Positions 27,181-36,137 of a stretch of DNA of 64,000 nucleotides are shown in pieces. Below the pieces are notes generated by a model, which worked only from the letters and a program-made list of their open reading frames with translations, was not told the DNA's origin and ran no database searches. The DNA is from CAZMZW01 sp963802275 (GTDB lineage Bacteria > Chloroflexota > Anaerolineae > Anaerolineales > Anaerolineaceae), in contig CAWDIB010000003.1 of NCBI GenBank assembly GCA_963802275.1, positions 124,001 to 188,000 on the forward strand. The letters run 5' to 3'. Position 1 is the first letter of the stretch, and each line of letters opens with the position of its first letter. The translations under genes were made by a program, and so were the position numbers.

Positions 27181-28459
27181 TTATTCCCGTGCGCGGCGGA
27201 TGATGTCCTCTTCCGGCTGGCCTTTGAGCCATTCATCGAAATCGGGATAAACCGGCGTGGTCCACTCTTATGGAATCCAGGTCGGCGGCGATTGGGTAAC
27301 GCCCGAGCGTGTGGGCAGCTCTGACCGCGGTATGCACATTGACCTGCGGGGTGTCGGCGTGTACGTTGCCGATGAAGAGTGTCAACCGCCCGTCGCGGCC
27401 CATCACGTCCACCCACTGGCGCACCTTGTCCACGATCTGCTGCGGCGAGCTGTCGCGCACGAAGCGCCCGTTGAGCGAGGCCATGATGGGGATCTTCTTG
27501 CCGCCCTTGCCTTTGGAGAGCGCATACTCCTGCAGCCAGTGCGGGTCGAGGTCCTGCGTGCGCCCCATCGCCACCGTGCACACGTTCAGCATCAGCAGCA
27601 GTGAGGCGGCATCCAGGCAGCGGAAGAGGATCTGCTTGTCGAACTTGGCCGGGTCCTCCTCGCAGTAGTCCATGGCCGCCTGGCAGGGGCGGGCGGTGAT
27701 GCCGAGCTTCTTGGCTTTTTCCGCCAGCCGTTTGGCCGAGGGCACCACCCATTCCTCAAAGATCTCGGCGGTGATGTTGGGGAAGCATGCCCAGGCGTCC
27801 GGGCCGAAGGACTGCTTGACCCCCGCCGCACGCTGCGCTTTGAGGAAGGGCAGGATGGCTTTATCCTCGGCGAATTCGAATAATGCTTTGGCGTAGCCGG
27901 GATCACGCTTGATGGCGCGGATGACGGCCGGGTAGCCGGCCAGCTGGCACATTAAACTGAACGGCGAGCAGAAGAAGCCGGCCGCTAAAATACCGAATCC
28001 CTTCTCAACCATCAGGCGGGACATTTCCACGCCGATGGGGATGCGCCCCTTGGCGGGGTCAAGTTCGGGAATTCTGTCCAGGTCAGAGGGCTGCTTGATG
28101 AGCGGGTCACTGATATCCACTGTCGGCATGGCCTTGTCGCTGTAGATGAATTTGGCGCCCAGTGCCTCCGCCTCGAAATTATAGGCATCCGCCACGAAGG
28201 TGCACGTGTCAAAACCGTACCAGCGCTCCACAGCCGCCTGGGTATTCACCAACAGCTCGGCCTCCCAGTAATATTTGCGTGCGGGCAGCTTGGCCACCCA
28301 CATGGCATGGTCGTGGATCTGCGGGCCCATGAAGGGCACATAATCGGCGTGGCTGCCCATCAGGGTGGCGATAAAACGCGAGTCGCCGCTCAATTGCCCG
28401 AAGCGCAGCCCGTTGCCGTACAGCAGTCCGTGCAGCAGTTGCAGGTTCGCGTTAGCCAT
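27181..28459 (-). CDS. uroporphyrinogen decarboxylase-family (corrinoid) methyltransferase, frameshift near the C-terminus
   Basis: About 425 aa with a UroD/MtaA-like TIM barrel. The start MANANLQLLHGLLYG is at ATG 28459. The frame breaks near 27265, after ADLDSI, and continues to EDIIRRARE and TAA 27181-27183. UroD-family enzymes paired with a corrinoid protein and a RACE activator serve as methyltransferases, for example in O-demethylase systems of acetogens (OdmB/MtvB type) or as MtaA/MtbA. Candidate metal ligands are the His in QIHDHAMW and Cys in ARPCQAAMD. The 8-nt overlap with the corrinoid gene upstream means coupled translation. Which methyl donor or acceptor it uses cannot be told. 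Confidence 0.8.
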
Positions 28460-29102
28460 GGCCGCCTCCCGTTAATTCCATCATTTGTTTAAGTGCGCTG
28501 ACCGCATCGTGCCCCCAGGCGTCCGCCCCCACCTGGTCGGCGAAGGTCTGGTTGGTGGAAACGCCGCCGATGATGACTTTGGTCTTCTGGTGCAGCCCCT
28601 GCCGATTGAATTCGGCGATGATGTCTTTCATCTGCAGCATGGTGGTGGTCATGTACGCACCGATGCCCACCACGTCCGGCTGGTGGGTCTTGACCGCCTC
28701 CACCCATTTGGGGATGGAGACGTTGATGCCCAGGTCGATCACCTCGAAGCCGGCCGAAGCCGCCATGGCGGTCACCAGGCTCTTGCCCAGCTCATGCACA
28801 TCGCCTTCCACCACCCCGATGACCAGTTTCTTGTTTGCCTGGCCGCCATTTGCCTTGCGTACTTCTGGGTCAAGGATTTTCATGGATGCCTTGAAGGCAC
28901 CCGCCGCCATGATCACTTCCGGCAGGAAATATTCATTCTTTTCCCATTTCTCGCCGGTCTGGTGAATGCCTGCCACTGCACCCTTTTGCAGTATTTCCAG
29001 CGCGGGCAGGCCTGCCGCCAGGGCTTCCTTGGAAAGCGAAGCCGCCTTGACGTCGTCACCTTCCAGCACTGCCTGGCTGAGGGCTTTGATGATGTCCTCC
29101 AT
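28452..29102 (-). CDS. corrinoid (cobalamin-binding) protein, MtaC/MttC/OdmA type
   Basis: 216 aa with the two usual domains. A helical N-terminal cap (IIKALSQAVLEGDDV, EKWEKNEYFLPEVIMAA) precedes a B12-binding Rossmann domain with GVVEGDVHELGKSLV, where DxHxxG supplies the cobalt-binding His near residue 107. The downstream GIGAYMTTTMLQM and VIIGGVSTNQ complete the base-binding pocket. It shuttles the methyl group between donor and acceptor methyltransferases. It overlaps the UroD-family gene and follows the RACE gene, so the operon is a complete corrinoid shuttle module apart from one methyltransferase. Confidence 0.9.
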   Translation of the reverse strand: MEDIIKALSQAVLEGDDVKAASLSKEALAAGLPALEILQKGAVAGIHQTGEKWEKNEYFLPEVIMAAGAFKASMKILDPEVRKANGGQANKKLVIGVVEGDVHELGKSLVTAMAASAGFEVIDLGINVSIPKWVEAVKTHQPDVVGIGAYMTTTMLQMKDIIAEFNRQGLHQKTKVIIGGVSTNQTFADQVGADAWGHDAVSALKQMMELTGGGHG

Positions 29103-29148
29103 ACTTCCTCCTGTTGATAATGAGATTTATCGAGCCTTCATTACTCTA

Positions 29149-30957
29149 TCATAAAAAGCGGATGCCGTTGGCAAAAAATAGGTTGAAATCCGGGGTTATG
29201 GTCAACTCCAGGTACTCGATTCGGCGCGCCAGCTCCAGAGCACGGGAGCGAATCTGGCGTGAGACAAGCAGCATGCGCGCGCCCACCCCAGCAGCGTTGC
29301 CAATCGCGCGGACATTTTGCAGGTCAATTTCAGGCAGCAAGCCGATGCGCATGGCCTGTTCGGCGTTCATGTAGGAGCCGAAAGCGCCGGCGATGATGAT
29401 CTCATCCAGCTGCGCGGCGTTAATTTTCAGATGATCCAATAATATCTCGATGCCCGCGCGCATGGCGCCCTTGGCCAGCAGCACCTGGTCAACGTCCTTT
29501 TGGTCAAGCGAGATCTCCCGCTGCTGTGCGGATTCAGGTGCCAGGATGATCGCTGGCTGGCCGAACTGGTTGATTTGGACAGCGGGATTGGATTTTTCCA
29601 GCCGGCCTCGCGCGTTGATCAGTCCTGTGCGGCGCATTTCCGCTACTGCATCCAGGATGCCCGAGCCGCAAATGCCGCTGGCTATCTGCCCGCCGATGAC
29701 CTGGCTGTGGATAGTGGTGGCTTCATCGATGGTCACATGCTCAATTGCACCCGGCGCGGCGCGCATGCCGAAGCGGATGTGGGCGCCCTCGAAGGCTGGC
29801 CCGGAGGCGGTGGAAACGCTGACGATGCGCCCGGCGTGCTGCAGGGCGATCTCGGTGTTGGTGCCGATGTCAATGCCCAGGCGCGTGCGGTCATCCTGCC
29901 CGAAACCGGCTGCCAGCAGGAAGGCCAGGTGGTCCGAGCCGACGAAGCCGGCGATCACCGGCGGGGCATATACGCGCGCACCCGGCATCAGGTCAAGTCC
30001 CAGTTCAGCCGCGGATGGTGTAAGTTCGGCAGCAGTCACCGGCACGAAAGGGGATACAGCCAGCGCCTGGCTGGGCAACCCGAGGAAAAAATGGTGCATG
30101 GCGGTGTTACCCACCAGGCAGGCGTCCATGATCTGCTCAAGCGAAATATTGATCTTTTGTGCCATCTCCTGCACGGCAGCCTGAATGGCCTGCATCACCC
30201 CGCTTTGCAGCGCTTGGGCGTTGGCCGGGTTTTCAAGTACGGCTGCCAGGCGCGACATGATGTCCTCGCCAAAGGCGATCTGCGGGTTGGGGACGCCATG
30301 TGCCGCCAGGGTTTTTCCGTTGGTCAAGTCCACCAGGAAGCAGGCCAGCTTGGTGGAACCCACGTCCACCGCCAGCCCGACCGGCTGCTGGTCGCCGGGT
30401 GGGAGCACATGCAGCAATTCACGGTGGTTGTGCACCAGGTTCACCTGCCACTTGGACTGGCGCAACTGCCCGGCCAGTGCCGTTAGGGCGGGTAGGCCGG
30501 CGCTCATTCCAGGAAATGGCTGTAATTGTGGTGAAGCACAGACCCGTTCCCAGTCTGACCGCAGGTCGTCAAAGGAGGGTGGGTTGAGGGAGAGCAAGGT
30601 CACCAGCACTGCAGGGTCTGGTTCAACATCCATTGTTGTCCCTTCAGTTTGCAGCACCTGGCTGCTCAACAGGGACTGGGGCGGCAGGTAGAGGGTCATG
30701 TCGCCGCTTGCCAGGGTGCGGCAAGCCAGGCGGAATCCTTCGTTCAATTGCTGCGCGGTAAAGACCTGCTGCTCCAACTGGGTGGGGGCATCCAGCTCAC
30801 CTGAGAGGACCTGCACCTGGCATTTGGCACAGGTGCCTTTGCCGCCGCACTCCGCCCGCAGGCGGATGCCCGCCTGGCGGATGGCGTCCAGCAGGGTGAG
30901 CGGCTCCTCACACATCAGGCGCATGCCCAGCGGCTCAAACTCGAGGATGAAGCTCAC
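29149..30957 (-). CDS. reductive activator of corrinoid proteins (RACE, ASKHA domain)
   Basis: 602 aa. An N-terminal [2Fe-2S] ferredoxin domain has CGGKGTCAKCQV with a later Cys in LACRTL. A linker leads to an ASKHA ATPase half (GLAVDVGSTKLACFLVDL; RLGIDIGTNTEIAL; GSGILDAVAEM; IIAGAFGSYMN). RACE proteins use ATP to reduce Co(II) corrinoid back to Co(I) after accidental oxidation. The gene lies between a DUF89 protein and the corrinoid protein. Overlap of 4 nt with the upstream gene points to one operon. Confidence 0.9.
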   Translation of the reverse strand: MSFILEFEPLGMRLMCEEPLTLLDAIRQAGIRLRAECGGKGTCAKCQVQVLSGELDAPTQLEQQVFTAQQLNEGFRLACRTLASGDMTLYLPPQSLLSSQVLQTEGTTMDVEPDPAVLVTLLSLNPPSFDDLRSDWERVCASPQLQPFPGMSAGLPALTALAGQLRQSKWQVNLVHNHRELLHVLPPGDQQPVGLAVDVGSTKLACFLVDLTNGKTLAAHGVPNPQIAFGEDIMSRLAAVLENPANAQALQSGVMQAIQAAVQEMAQKINISLEQIMDACLVGNTAMHHFFLGLPSQALAVSPFVPVTAAELTPSAAELGLDLMPGARVYAPPVIAGFVGSDHLAFLLAAGFGQDDRTRLGIDIGTNTEIALQHAGRIVSVSTASGPAFEGAHIRFGMRAAPGAIEHVTIDEATTIHSQVIGGQIASGICGSGILDAVAEMRRTGLINARGRLEKSNPAVQINQFGQPAIILAPESAQQREISLDQKDVDQVLLAKGAMRAGIEILLDHLKINAAQLDEIIIAGAFGSYMNAEQAMRIGLLPEIDLQNVRAIGNAAGVGARMLLVSRQIRSRALELARRIEYLELTITPDFNLFFANGIRFL

Positions 30958-31799
30958 TGCCCGCCCTTCTTAAGGATGAAGCTGCCCAGCGGCACCTGCA
31001 GATCTCGGGCGATGATGGCGCACTTGGCTTTCAGCAAAAAATAAAGCGGTTCTTCATTCTCGCTCAGCATTTCATAATTGCCCTGACCTTTGGAGATGAT
31101 CAGGTCTGCCTCCTGGAATAAGCGCTTGAATTCAGTGGTTGAATTTTGCGGGTCGGCGCCCGGGATGTCAAGCCCGGTTTCAATGATGGTTGCCACCTGG
31201 TCCACCCCGGCGCTGACGGCATCCTCGCGAATGGCATCGTTAATGATGGGGGTGGTCTTCACTGCATAATAAACCGGTTTACCGAGCTGTTCGATCAGCA
31301 GCCGGTCAAAGACGGTCTCCCCGGCGTTGTCTGCTAGGTAAAGTACGAAGCCGGCTTTTGCGAGGTCCTGCCTGAATTCCTGCAGGTGGTAAATGGCAAA
31401 TTGCGCGGTGAGCACCTCGCGGATAACCGCCTGCAAATCAAATTCGCGCGCCGCGCCGAAGTCAATGATGTTGCCGGCAGCGCTCAACCGCAGGGCGGTT
31501 TCCAGCGGGTCGTTAGATTCGCGTATCACCTGCTGCAGCCAGGGGAGCAGCGCCAGCGCTTCCTTCGTGCTGATTTTTTTGAGTTCGTGGTAAGCATCGT
31601 TATTGCCTGTTTCGGTGCGCACCATGCGGTGAATTACGGCGGAGATCTCCGGCGGGCGGCTAGCGGGGTGTGCTTCGGCCAGCAGCAGCAGGCTCTTGTG
31701 CATGACCTTTTCCTGCAGGTCTTCATCAGCGCCTGCATAGCGGGCGGCATCCAGACACTGGCGCAGGAAGCAGGGGAAGCAGTCTAAAAAGGTGCGCAT
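30954..31799 (-). CDS. DUF89/ARMT1-like metal-dependent phosphatase family protein
   Basis: 281 aa from ATG 31799 (MRTFLDCFPCFLRQCL). The family marks are an N-terminal CFPCFLRQ, the central YLADNAGETVFDRLLIE and ADLIISKGQGNYE. Known relatives act as Mn- or Ni-dependent phosphatases on phosphosugars or damaged metabolites. Similar genes often accompany corrinoid methyltransferase operons, for reasons not known to me. A longer start upstream (31904) would add an unlikely tail rich in Asn, Gln and Ser, so I prefer the internal ATG. Confidence 0.82.
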   Translation of the reverse strand: MRTFLDCFPCFLRQCLDAARYAGADEDLQEKVMHKSLLLLAEAHPASRPPEISAVIHRMVRTETGNNDAYHELKKISTKEALALLPWLQQVIRESNDPLETALRLSAAGNIIDFGAAREFDLQAVIREVLTAQFAIYHLQEFRQDLAKAGFVLYLADNAGETVFDRLLIEQLGKPVYYAVKTTPIINDAIREDAVSAGVDQVATIIETGLDIPGADPQNSTTEFKRLFQEADLIISKGQGNYEMLSENEEPLYFLLKAKCAIIARDLQVPLGSFILKKGGQ

Positions 31800-31987
31800 A
31801 AAATTTGAACCTGAAGTTGACTGAATTGAAATATTTTTGTAACTGGGATTCTGTTGAATGGCATATTGAGTGTGGTGGTTGGTTACCGCGGGTTGTTTGG
31901 GCAATTATAGCGCATACAATTTTTGCACTATTTTATTTAACCAAGGCAAGCAATGTAGATTAGAAGGACAGATTTAATCATCTGACC

Positions 31988-33331
31988 TTACAGATAGATC
32001 ATTTCTCCGGATTTTAATTTATTCGATGCATTAATGATTTGTTCAAAAGCCAGTTGCTTAAGGATTGTACAAAGGGATTGATCAAAAAATTCATGAGTCA
32101 GCAGACAATTATTGGGGCAGGCATGCGAGCATTGGTATTGGATGAAGCAGCCTTCACACTTGCCGGGGGTTTGCATGGCGGCCATCAGGCGGCCAAAATT
32201 GGCTTGGTCAATGACAAAGGCATTTTGGCTCTTTTGATATTTCCCCAGGGAAAAACCCTTTGCTTTGACTTCCCGGTCATTGACCAGTTTAAAGCAGGCA
32301 GTGGCTTCATCACCTGGCACCAGGTTCAGCACCTGTTGCAAAATGTGGCAATAGGCTGAATGCACCTCATTCAGGCGTGCGCCTGACATTTTCCAGAGGA
32401 TACCGTAATGGCTGGCTATTTCTTCGGCTTCCATGAAGGAATTAATGATCGCATTAACCTGGCAGGGACTGATGCAGTCTTGAATACCCGTGCGCTTGCC
32501 AAGGTAGACTGGTTCCACGTGGATTTCCTGCGGAGCGAGATTCTCGCAGATATACCTGGCGATCATGGGCTGATGTTCCACCGTTGCGGGAGTTATGGTC
32601 ACGCGTACATCTAATGCCGCGCCGTTGTCACGGATAATCTTTGCCGTTTGCTCGATGATTGCATTGCTGTTGGCGAGGGTTGCATGATGCCGTTGTATGT
32701 TTTGGATCTCCGGTGGGCCGTCGCAGGAAATACCGACGCGGTCAAAGTGAAGGGCGATCCAGCGTGCTTTTTCGATTGGCATTACCCCATTGGTGGCAAT
32801 GTATTTATGGAGGGTCAACCCATCTCTTTCAGCCATTGCCTGTGCATATGCGAGGATGCGCAGGATTTTTTGGAATGACAAAAGCGGTTCACCCCCACCG
32901 TGAATGGCCAGCGTCATGGGTGCATTTGACTGCCGGCAATTTTCGCCGACCAAATCCAGTCCGGCCAGGCAGGCTTCCAGCGATAGCTCCTGTTTCTGAT
33001 TGGGTGTCTCAAGTGCAAAGCAGTATTGGCAGTTGAAATTGCATTTCTGATTCAGATACAGGGTGATGTTGTTGGGTTGGTAGTCACTACTGTGCATGCC
33101 AGCATGAATTTTCACCACGTCCGTTGCTCGCTGAACGACGGCGGCAGCAGTTGGATTCAACTGCTCCTGCTGATGATTCTCTTCCAGTCCTATCAATTCT
33201 TTTTTGGACGTTTTCCATATCAAGCCGGGGGTGTAAATCAGTCCTGTTTCCCCAAAATCGGTTTGGTAAATGGGCAGGCGCGTTGACCGTATCTGTTGAA
33301 AGGGCTGTAGGATATTTTCGGCCAAATTCAT
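31988..33331 (-). CDS. radical SAM/SPASM protein D of the peptide-modification operon
   Basis: 447 aa, with start ATG 33331 overlapping the preceding stop (ATGA). The radical SAM cluster motif is CNFNCQYC near residue 99, followed by HGGGEP, a common variant of the GGE SAM-binding motif. A SPASM-like C-terminus is indicated by CEGCFIQYQCSHACPNNC plus later Cys in DQSLC. This plan matches peptide-modifying enzymes such as anSME and sactionine or thioether synthases. It is the last gene of the operon. Some 60 bases before the next gene, no terminator is obvious. Confidence 0.82.
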   Translation of the reverse strand: MNLAENILQPFQQIRSTRLPIYQTDFGETGLIYTPGLIWKTSKKELIGLEENHQQEQLNPTAAAVVQRATDVVKIHAGMHSSDYQPNNITLYLNQKCNFNCQYCFALETPNQKQELSLEACLAGLDLVGENCRQSNAPMTLAIHGGGEPLLSFQKILRILAYAQAMAERDGLTLHKYIATNGVMPIEKARWIALHFDRVGISCDGPPEIQNIQRHHATLANSNAIIEQTAKIIRDNGAALDVRVTITPATVEHQPMIARYICENLAPQEIHVEPVYLGKRTGIQDCISPCQVNAIINSFMEAEEIASHYGILWKMSGARLNEVHSAYCHILQQVLNLVPGDEATACFKLVNDREVKAKGFSLGKYQKSQNAFVIDQANFGRLMAAMQTPGKCEGCFIQYQCSHACPNNCLLTHEFFDQSLCTILKQLAFEQIINASNKLKSGEMIYL

Positions 33332-33801
33332 AAGCGTGTATTTGCCGGGCGGCATACCCCATAGGATACCAGGGTGAGGAAAAGCCCCCTGGCATAGGCA
33401 TTACACTTATTTATGGTTAAAGAAGTGGTCTTTGCGAGGTGGTGTGAGATGTCCGCGATGCTCTTTTTGCCGTCAAAAAGGTGAAGCGCTGCTGCGGTGA
33501 ATTCATCTGCGGAGCATAGCTCGATTTTCTCTCGGTTTCCCTCCTGCATGTAGATAACACCGTTCATAATCTTGACCTGGTAAGGAGGGATGATGAAGGG
33601 CACCAGGGTTTTTAATAGCTGAAATTCCATCAGGCCAAGGTCGGATAATTTGAAAGCCGAGCTGGCACGCTCGGCAAGCGAGAAGATATGTAGTTGCTCT
33701 GCAACCTGTTGCATCAGGTCGCGGCGCGGGATACGCACTTCCAATTCATGGTAGGGGAAGCCGATGAAGTCAATAGGTTTTTTACGTTTTTGCTTGTTCA
33801 T
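33328..33801 (-). CDS. small RRE/PqqD-like protein of the radical SAM operon
   Basis: 157 aa from ATG 33801 (MNKQKRKKPIDFIGF). The C-terminal region ALHLFDGKKSIADISHHLA...CNAYARGLFLTLVSYGV resembles a PqqD-type winged helix, the RiPP recognition element that hands precursor peptides to radical SAM enzymes. The similarity is by pattern only. The gene overlaps the upstream radical SAM gene by 20 nt and the downstream one by 4 nt, so all three are co-translated. If right, the operon holds two recognition proteins, matching two different enzyme sets. Confidence 0.55.
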   Translation of the reverse strand: MNKQKRKKPIDFIGFPYHELEVRIPRRDLMQQVAEQLHIFSLAERASSAFKLSDLGLMEFQLLKTLVPFIIPPYQVKIMNGVIYMQEGNREKIELCSADEFTAAALHLFDGKKSIADISHHLAKTTSLTINKCNAYARGLFLTLVSYGVCRPANTRL

Positions 33802-35137
33802 CGCTGAAAGCACGCCTTTCTCCAGTCCAAACACCATTATTCCCGGCAATCAGACGCAGCAGCGCATCACGGGTGAGCTGCTGAATCATATGGCAATACT
33901 CACCAAAATTCAGATGACCATTGCTGTCATTGGTAAAAGTGCGAGCATAACATCCCCCGGCGCAGGACCAGCGGCAAAAGCAGGTATTGCAGTCCTCAAG
34001 TCTTTCATCCATCAATTTCATCAACCGGCTCTTTTTTTTACGATCAACTGAAACTTTTTGATTGATTACCCTGCCAATCGTGGAAAGTCGTGCCAACGAA
34101 TGATCGCGGTAGCTGATTTCGTAACAGGCCACCAAATCGTCTTGCGGGTTGACGATCAGTGCGCGCGAGAGTGCATTGCAAAACAGCGGCCGGATCATGG
34201 CGGGGTCTGACCCTGAAAATTGCACTGATGCTTGCGCTGGTTTTATTTTCTGAACCGCCTGCATATAGGCTTGGGTGAACTGCTCAAAGGTGTGGGTGGT
34301 TTGCTGACCGGCACATCCAATGGCTGGTCTGAAAGCGGGCTCCACCTGGATGTATCGGCAGCTTGTATTTACCAAAATGAAGCCGATATTGGCAGAGAGG
34401 TTTTCCCAGGGTTCGGTGGCCGTCAGCCGTATTCCATACGAATAATGGCTGTCGTCCATTCTTTTCAGGTTTTCGAGGACAATTTGGGCTGACCCGCCGC
34501 CGGAGAGGAACGGGCGGTTGGCATCCTGGGTGGCTGGTGTACCGTCCATGGAAACGCTGAGGTGGTCAATGTTCCTGATGACATATTCCACCTGCTCTTT
34601 GGACCAGATTAAATTGCTGGTGAGCTGGAAGGAGGGAGTGAGCGGTTTTGAGCGTGCATATTCAATGCACTGCTTCAGTAGTTCCCATTCCAGGGTCGGT
34701 TCCCCGCCGCCATGGAAATCAACCACGAAATCCTTTTCACCCCTTTGCTGTGTCAGGTGGACCACCTGGTCAATGACCGACCTGGCGGTCGCAACCTTCA
34801 ACGTCTCCGGGTTGGTGTGGGCGGGAGTGGCATAACAGTAGCGGCATTTCAACTGGCAGCGGTTGGTCAATAATAGAACGGCGGTATCAATGGATTGCTT
34901 TGGCTTTATAGGCGGTTTTGGTCTGGAAAAGAATTGAATATTGGAGAGGAACTTAATCGCTTTTTCGTTGCGTCTTTCCTGGATCGATGCAGGGTCATCC
35001 AGCAATGCCTGTGCCAGGTCAACCATCGCCTGGTTGCCGATGAAGGCAATCTGGTTCAGTGGCCGGTAAAGGATGAATTTATCATTGCCTGCCTGGTCAG
35101 AGACAGGGATGGCGAAGAAATCAGGTGATGAAGGCAA
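33782..35137 (-). CDS. radical SAM/SPASM protein C of the peptide-modification operon
   Basis: 451 aa. I place the start at TTG 35137, two bases after the stop of the precursor gene, because the decayed duplicate at 36135 begins the same way. Motifs are CQLKCRYC near residue 95, then FHGGGEPTLEWE, and a SPASM-type C-terminus CNTCFCRWSCAGGC. The CFCRxSCAGGC signature is shared with radical SAM protein A of the same operon. It should modify the adjacent precursor, presumably at its Cys/Tyr/Trp tail. An upstream extension to 35338 overlaps the precursor in another frame and has a poor His/Gln-rich sequence, so I reject it. Confidence 0.85.
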   Translation of the reverse strand: MPSSPDFFAIPVSDQAGNDKFILYRPLNQIAFIGNQAMVDLAQALLDDPASIQERRNEKAIKFLSNIQFFSRPKPPIKPKQSIDTAVLLLTNRCQLKCRYCYATPAHTNPETLKVATARSVIDQVVHLTQQRGEKDFVVDFHGGGEPTLEWELLKQCIEYARSKPLTPSFQLTSNLIWSKEQVEYVIRNIDHLSVSMDGTPATQDANRPFLSGGGSAQIVLENLKRMDDSHYSYGIRLTATEPWENLSANIGFILVNTSCRYIQVEPAFRPAIGCAGQQTTHTFEQFTQAYMQAVQKIKPAQASVQFSGSDPAMIRPLFCNALSRALIVNPQDDLVACYEISYRDHSLARLSTIGRVINQKVSVDRKKKSRLMKLMDERLEDCNTCFCRWSCAGGCYARTFTNDSNGHLNFGEYCHMIQQLTRDALLRLIAGNNGVWTGERRAFSDEQAKT

Positions 35138-35139
35138 AT

Positions 35140-35706
35140 CTAATTCGGATACCAATAGGTGATCTTGTTGCAGGTGCAGATGGTGCCGCCTCCCGAGGAA
35201 GGCCGTTTGGTGGGGGTCCTCAAGGGTTTGACGGTTGGTGTGCGGGTGGGGAGCGGTGTGGGGGTTGGTGGCGCTTCGATCACTTCCAAGCCGCTGACCG
35301 AGAGATTGCCATAGATGACTGTTGTCATCATGAGCCACGCAATAATGGTGCTGCCAGTTTGGTTCTTGTTCAGTCCAACCACGGAGCTGCGGTCGACACT
35401 TACCCGAAACCAGTTGCGTGTTTCATCCTTGCCATTGACAGTGACTTTTGTGTCCTTGCGCAGGGTGCCTATCGTTGGATATTTGTATCCAGGCCCGGAA
35501 TAGAGGGTTGTGGTGGTGTTTCTGGTGGTAGCTGAGAAAGATGACTTTGGCCCACTGCAGGCTGATAGGGCAACTGCGCCCGAGGTGACGGTTGCCGCTT
35601 CAATGAATTCGCGGCGGTTGAACTTGTTTTTTCCCAGGCTCTTCAGGATATTAAAAATTTGCGGTGAGTCATCTGGATTGTTTTTCTCATCTTTCCCTTT
35701 CATCAT
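35140..35706 (-). CDS. exported SH3b precursor protein 1 (putative RiPP-type substrate)
   Basis: 188 aa. The order is a charged N-terminus, a twin-arginine motif (NRREFIEAATVTSGAVALSAC) that ends in a lipobox-like SAC, a bacterial SH3 domain (LYSGPGYKYPTIGTLRKDTKVTVNGKD then WFRVSVDRSSVV), and a Pro/Thr linker (PTPTPLPTRTPT...TPTKRPS). It closes with a short tail GGGTICTCNKITYWYPN. The tail is identical in the second copy at 36138, while the linker differs in length. Flanking radical SAM genes suggest the tail is modified. The cysteines of CTC and the aromatic YWY are likely targets. Nothing in known RiPP families matches this plan, to my knowledge. Confidence 0.8.
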   Translation of the reverse strand: MMKGKDEKNNPDDSPQIFNILKSLGKNKFNRREFIEAATVTSGAVALSACSGPKSSFSATTRNTTTTLYSGPGYKYPTIGTLRKDTKVTVNGKDETRNWFRVSVDRSSVVGLNKNQTGSTIIAWLMMTTVIYGNLSVSGLEVIEAPPTPTPLPTRTPTVKPLRTPTKRPSSGGGTICTCNKITYWYPN

Positions 35707-36026
35707 TCACTCCTCTTAATTTTATGAAACCGGTTCATCATCATGACAAGACAACTGCCGCTGCCAGAATATTGCTTTGACAGCAATCAGGATAGATATC
35801 CAGGTGGAGAATAATTGCATATTTATGATTGATAGCGAAAAATTTCTTCGCAGGCATGGGGAAGTTCATCGGGCAGGTAAACCTCCTCTAAAAGTGGAAA
35901 GCAGGCTGGTGCGGAGCTGTCCACATCCAAGTTGATGATAGGTTGCGATGGAGTGTTGGTAAGATGTCGTCATCAGAAATACATGTTCTGCACGAAACTG
36001 CAATCCGAATCCATCTTGATTGTATA
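35707..36026 (-). pseudogene. 3' relic of radical SAM gene B (duplicated unit)
   Basis: On the minus strand this continues from the fused relic at 36027 and still resembles the C-terminal third of the intact gene at 36726: TIKMDSDCSFVQNM against TIKIELDCGFVRCM, and PIINLDVDSSAPACFP against PIIDLDVDGSALACFP. It also keeps the same ending into TGA-ATGATG of the precursor. Several stops and indels interrupt it, so it is not functional. It is one half of the junction formed by a tandem duplication. Confidence 0.75.
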
Positions 36027-36135
36027 ACAAATCAGATTAATGAAAACTATTTGATTAATCGGCTGGTAAAAAAAGGATTTATAAATGCCTCCCTGGTCAG
36101 AGACAGGGAATAAAAAAATCCAGTGACGAAGACAA
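36027..36135 (-). pseudogene. 5' relic of radical SAM gene C (duplicated unit)
   Basis: Right after the stop of precursor 2, the sequence repeats the start of radical SAM gene C: TTG with a Ser-rich start, SLDFFIPCL, then a decayed segment that pairs with FILYRPLNQIAFI (here read as PINQIVFI). It then joins the relic of gene B near 36026. The frame has early stops. Confidence 0.72.
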
Positions 36136-36137
36136 AT

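Noticed and set aside
35140..35338. A longer N-terminus of radical SAM protein C reaching 35338
   Set aside because: It runs through the precursor gene in another frame, is rich in His and Gln, and the duplicated copy supports a start at 35137.
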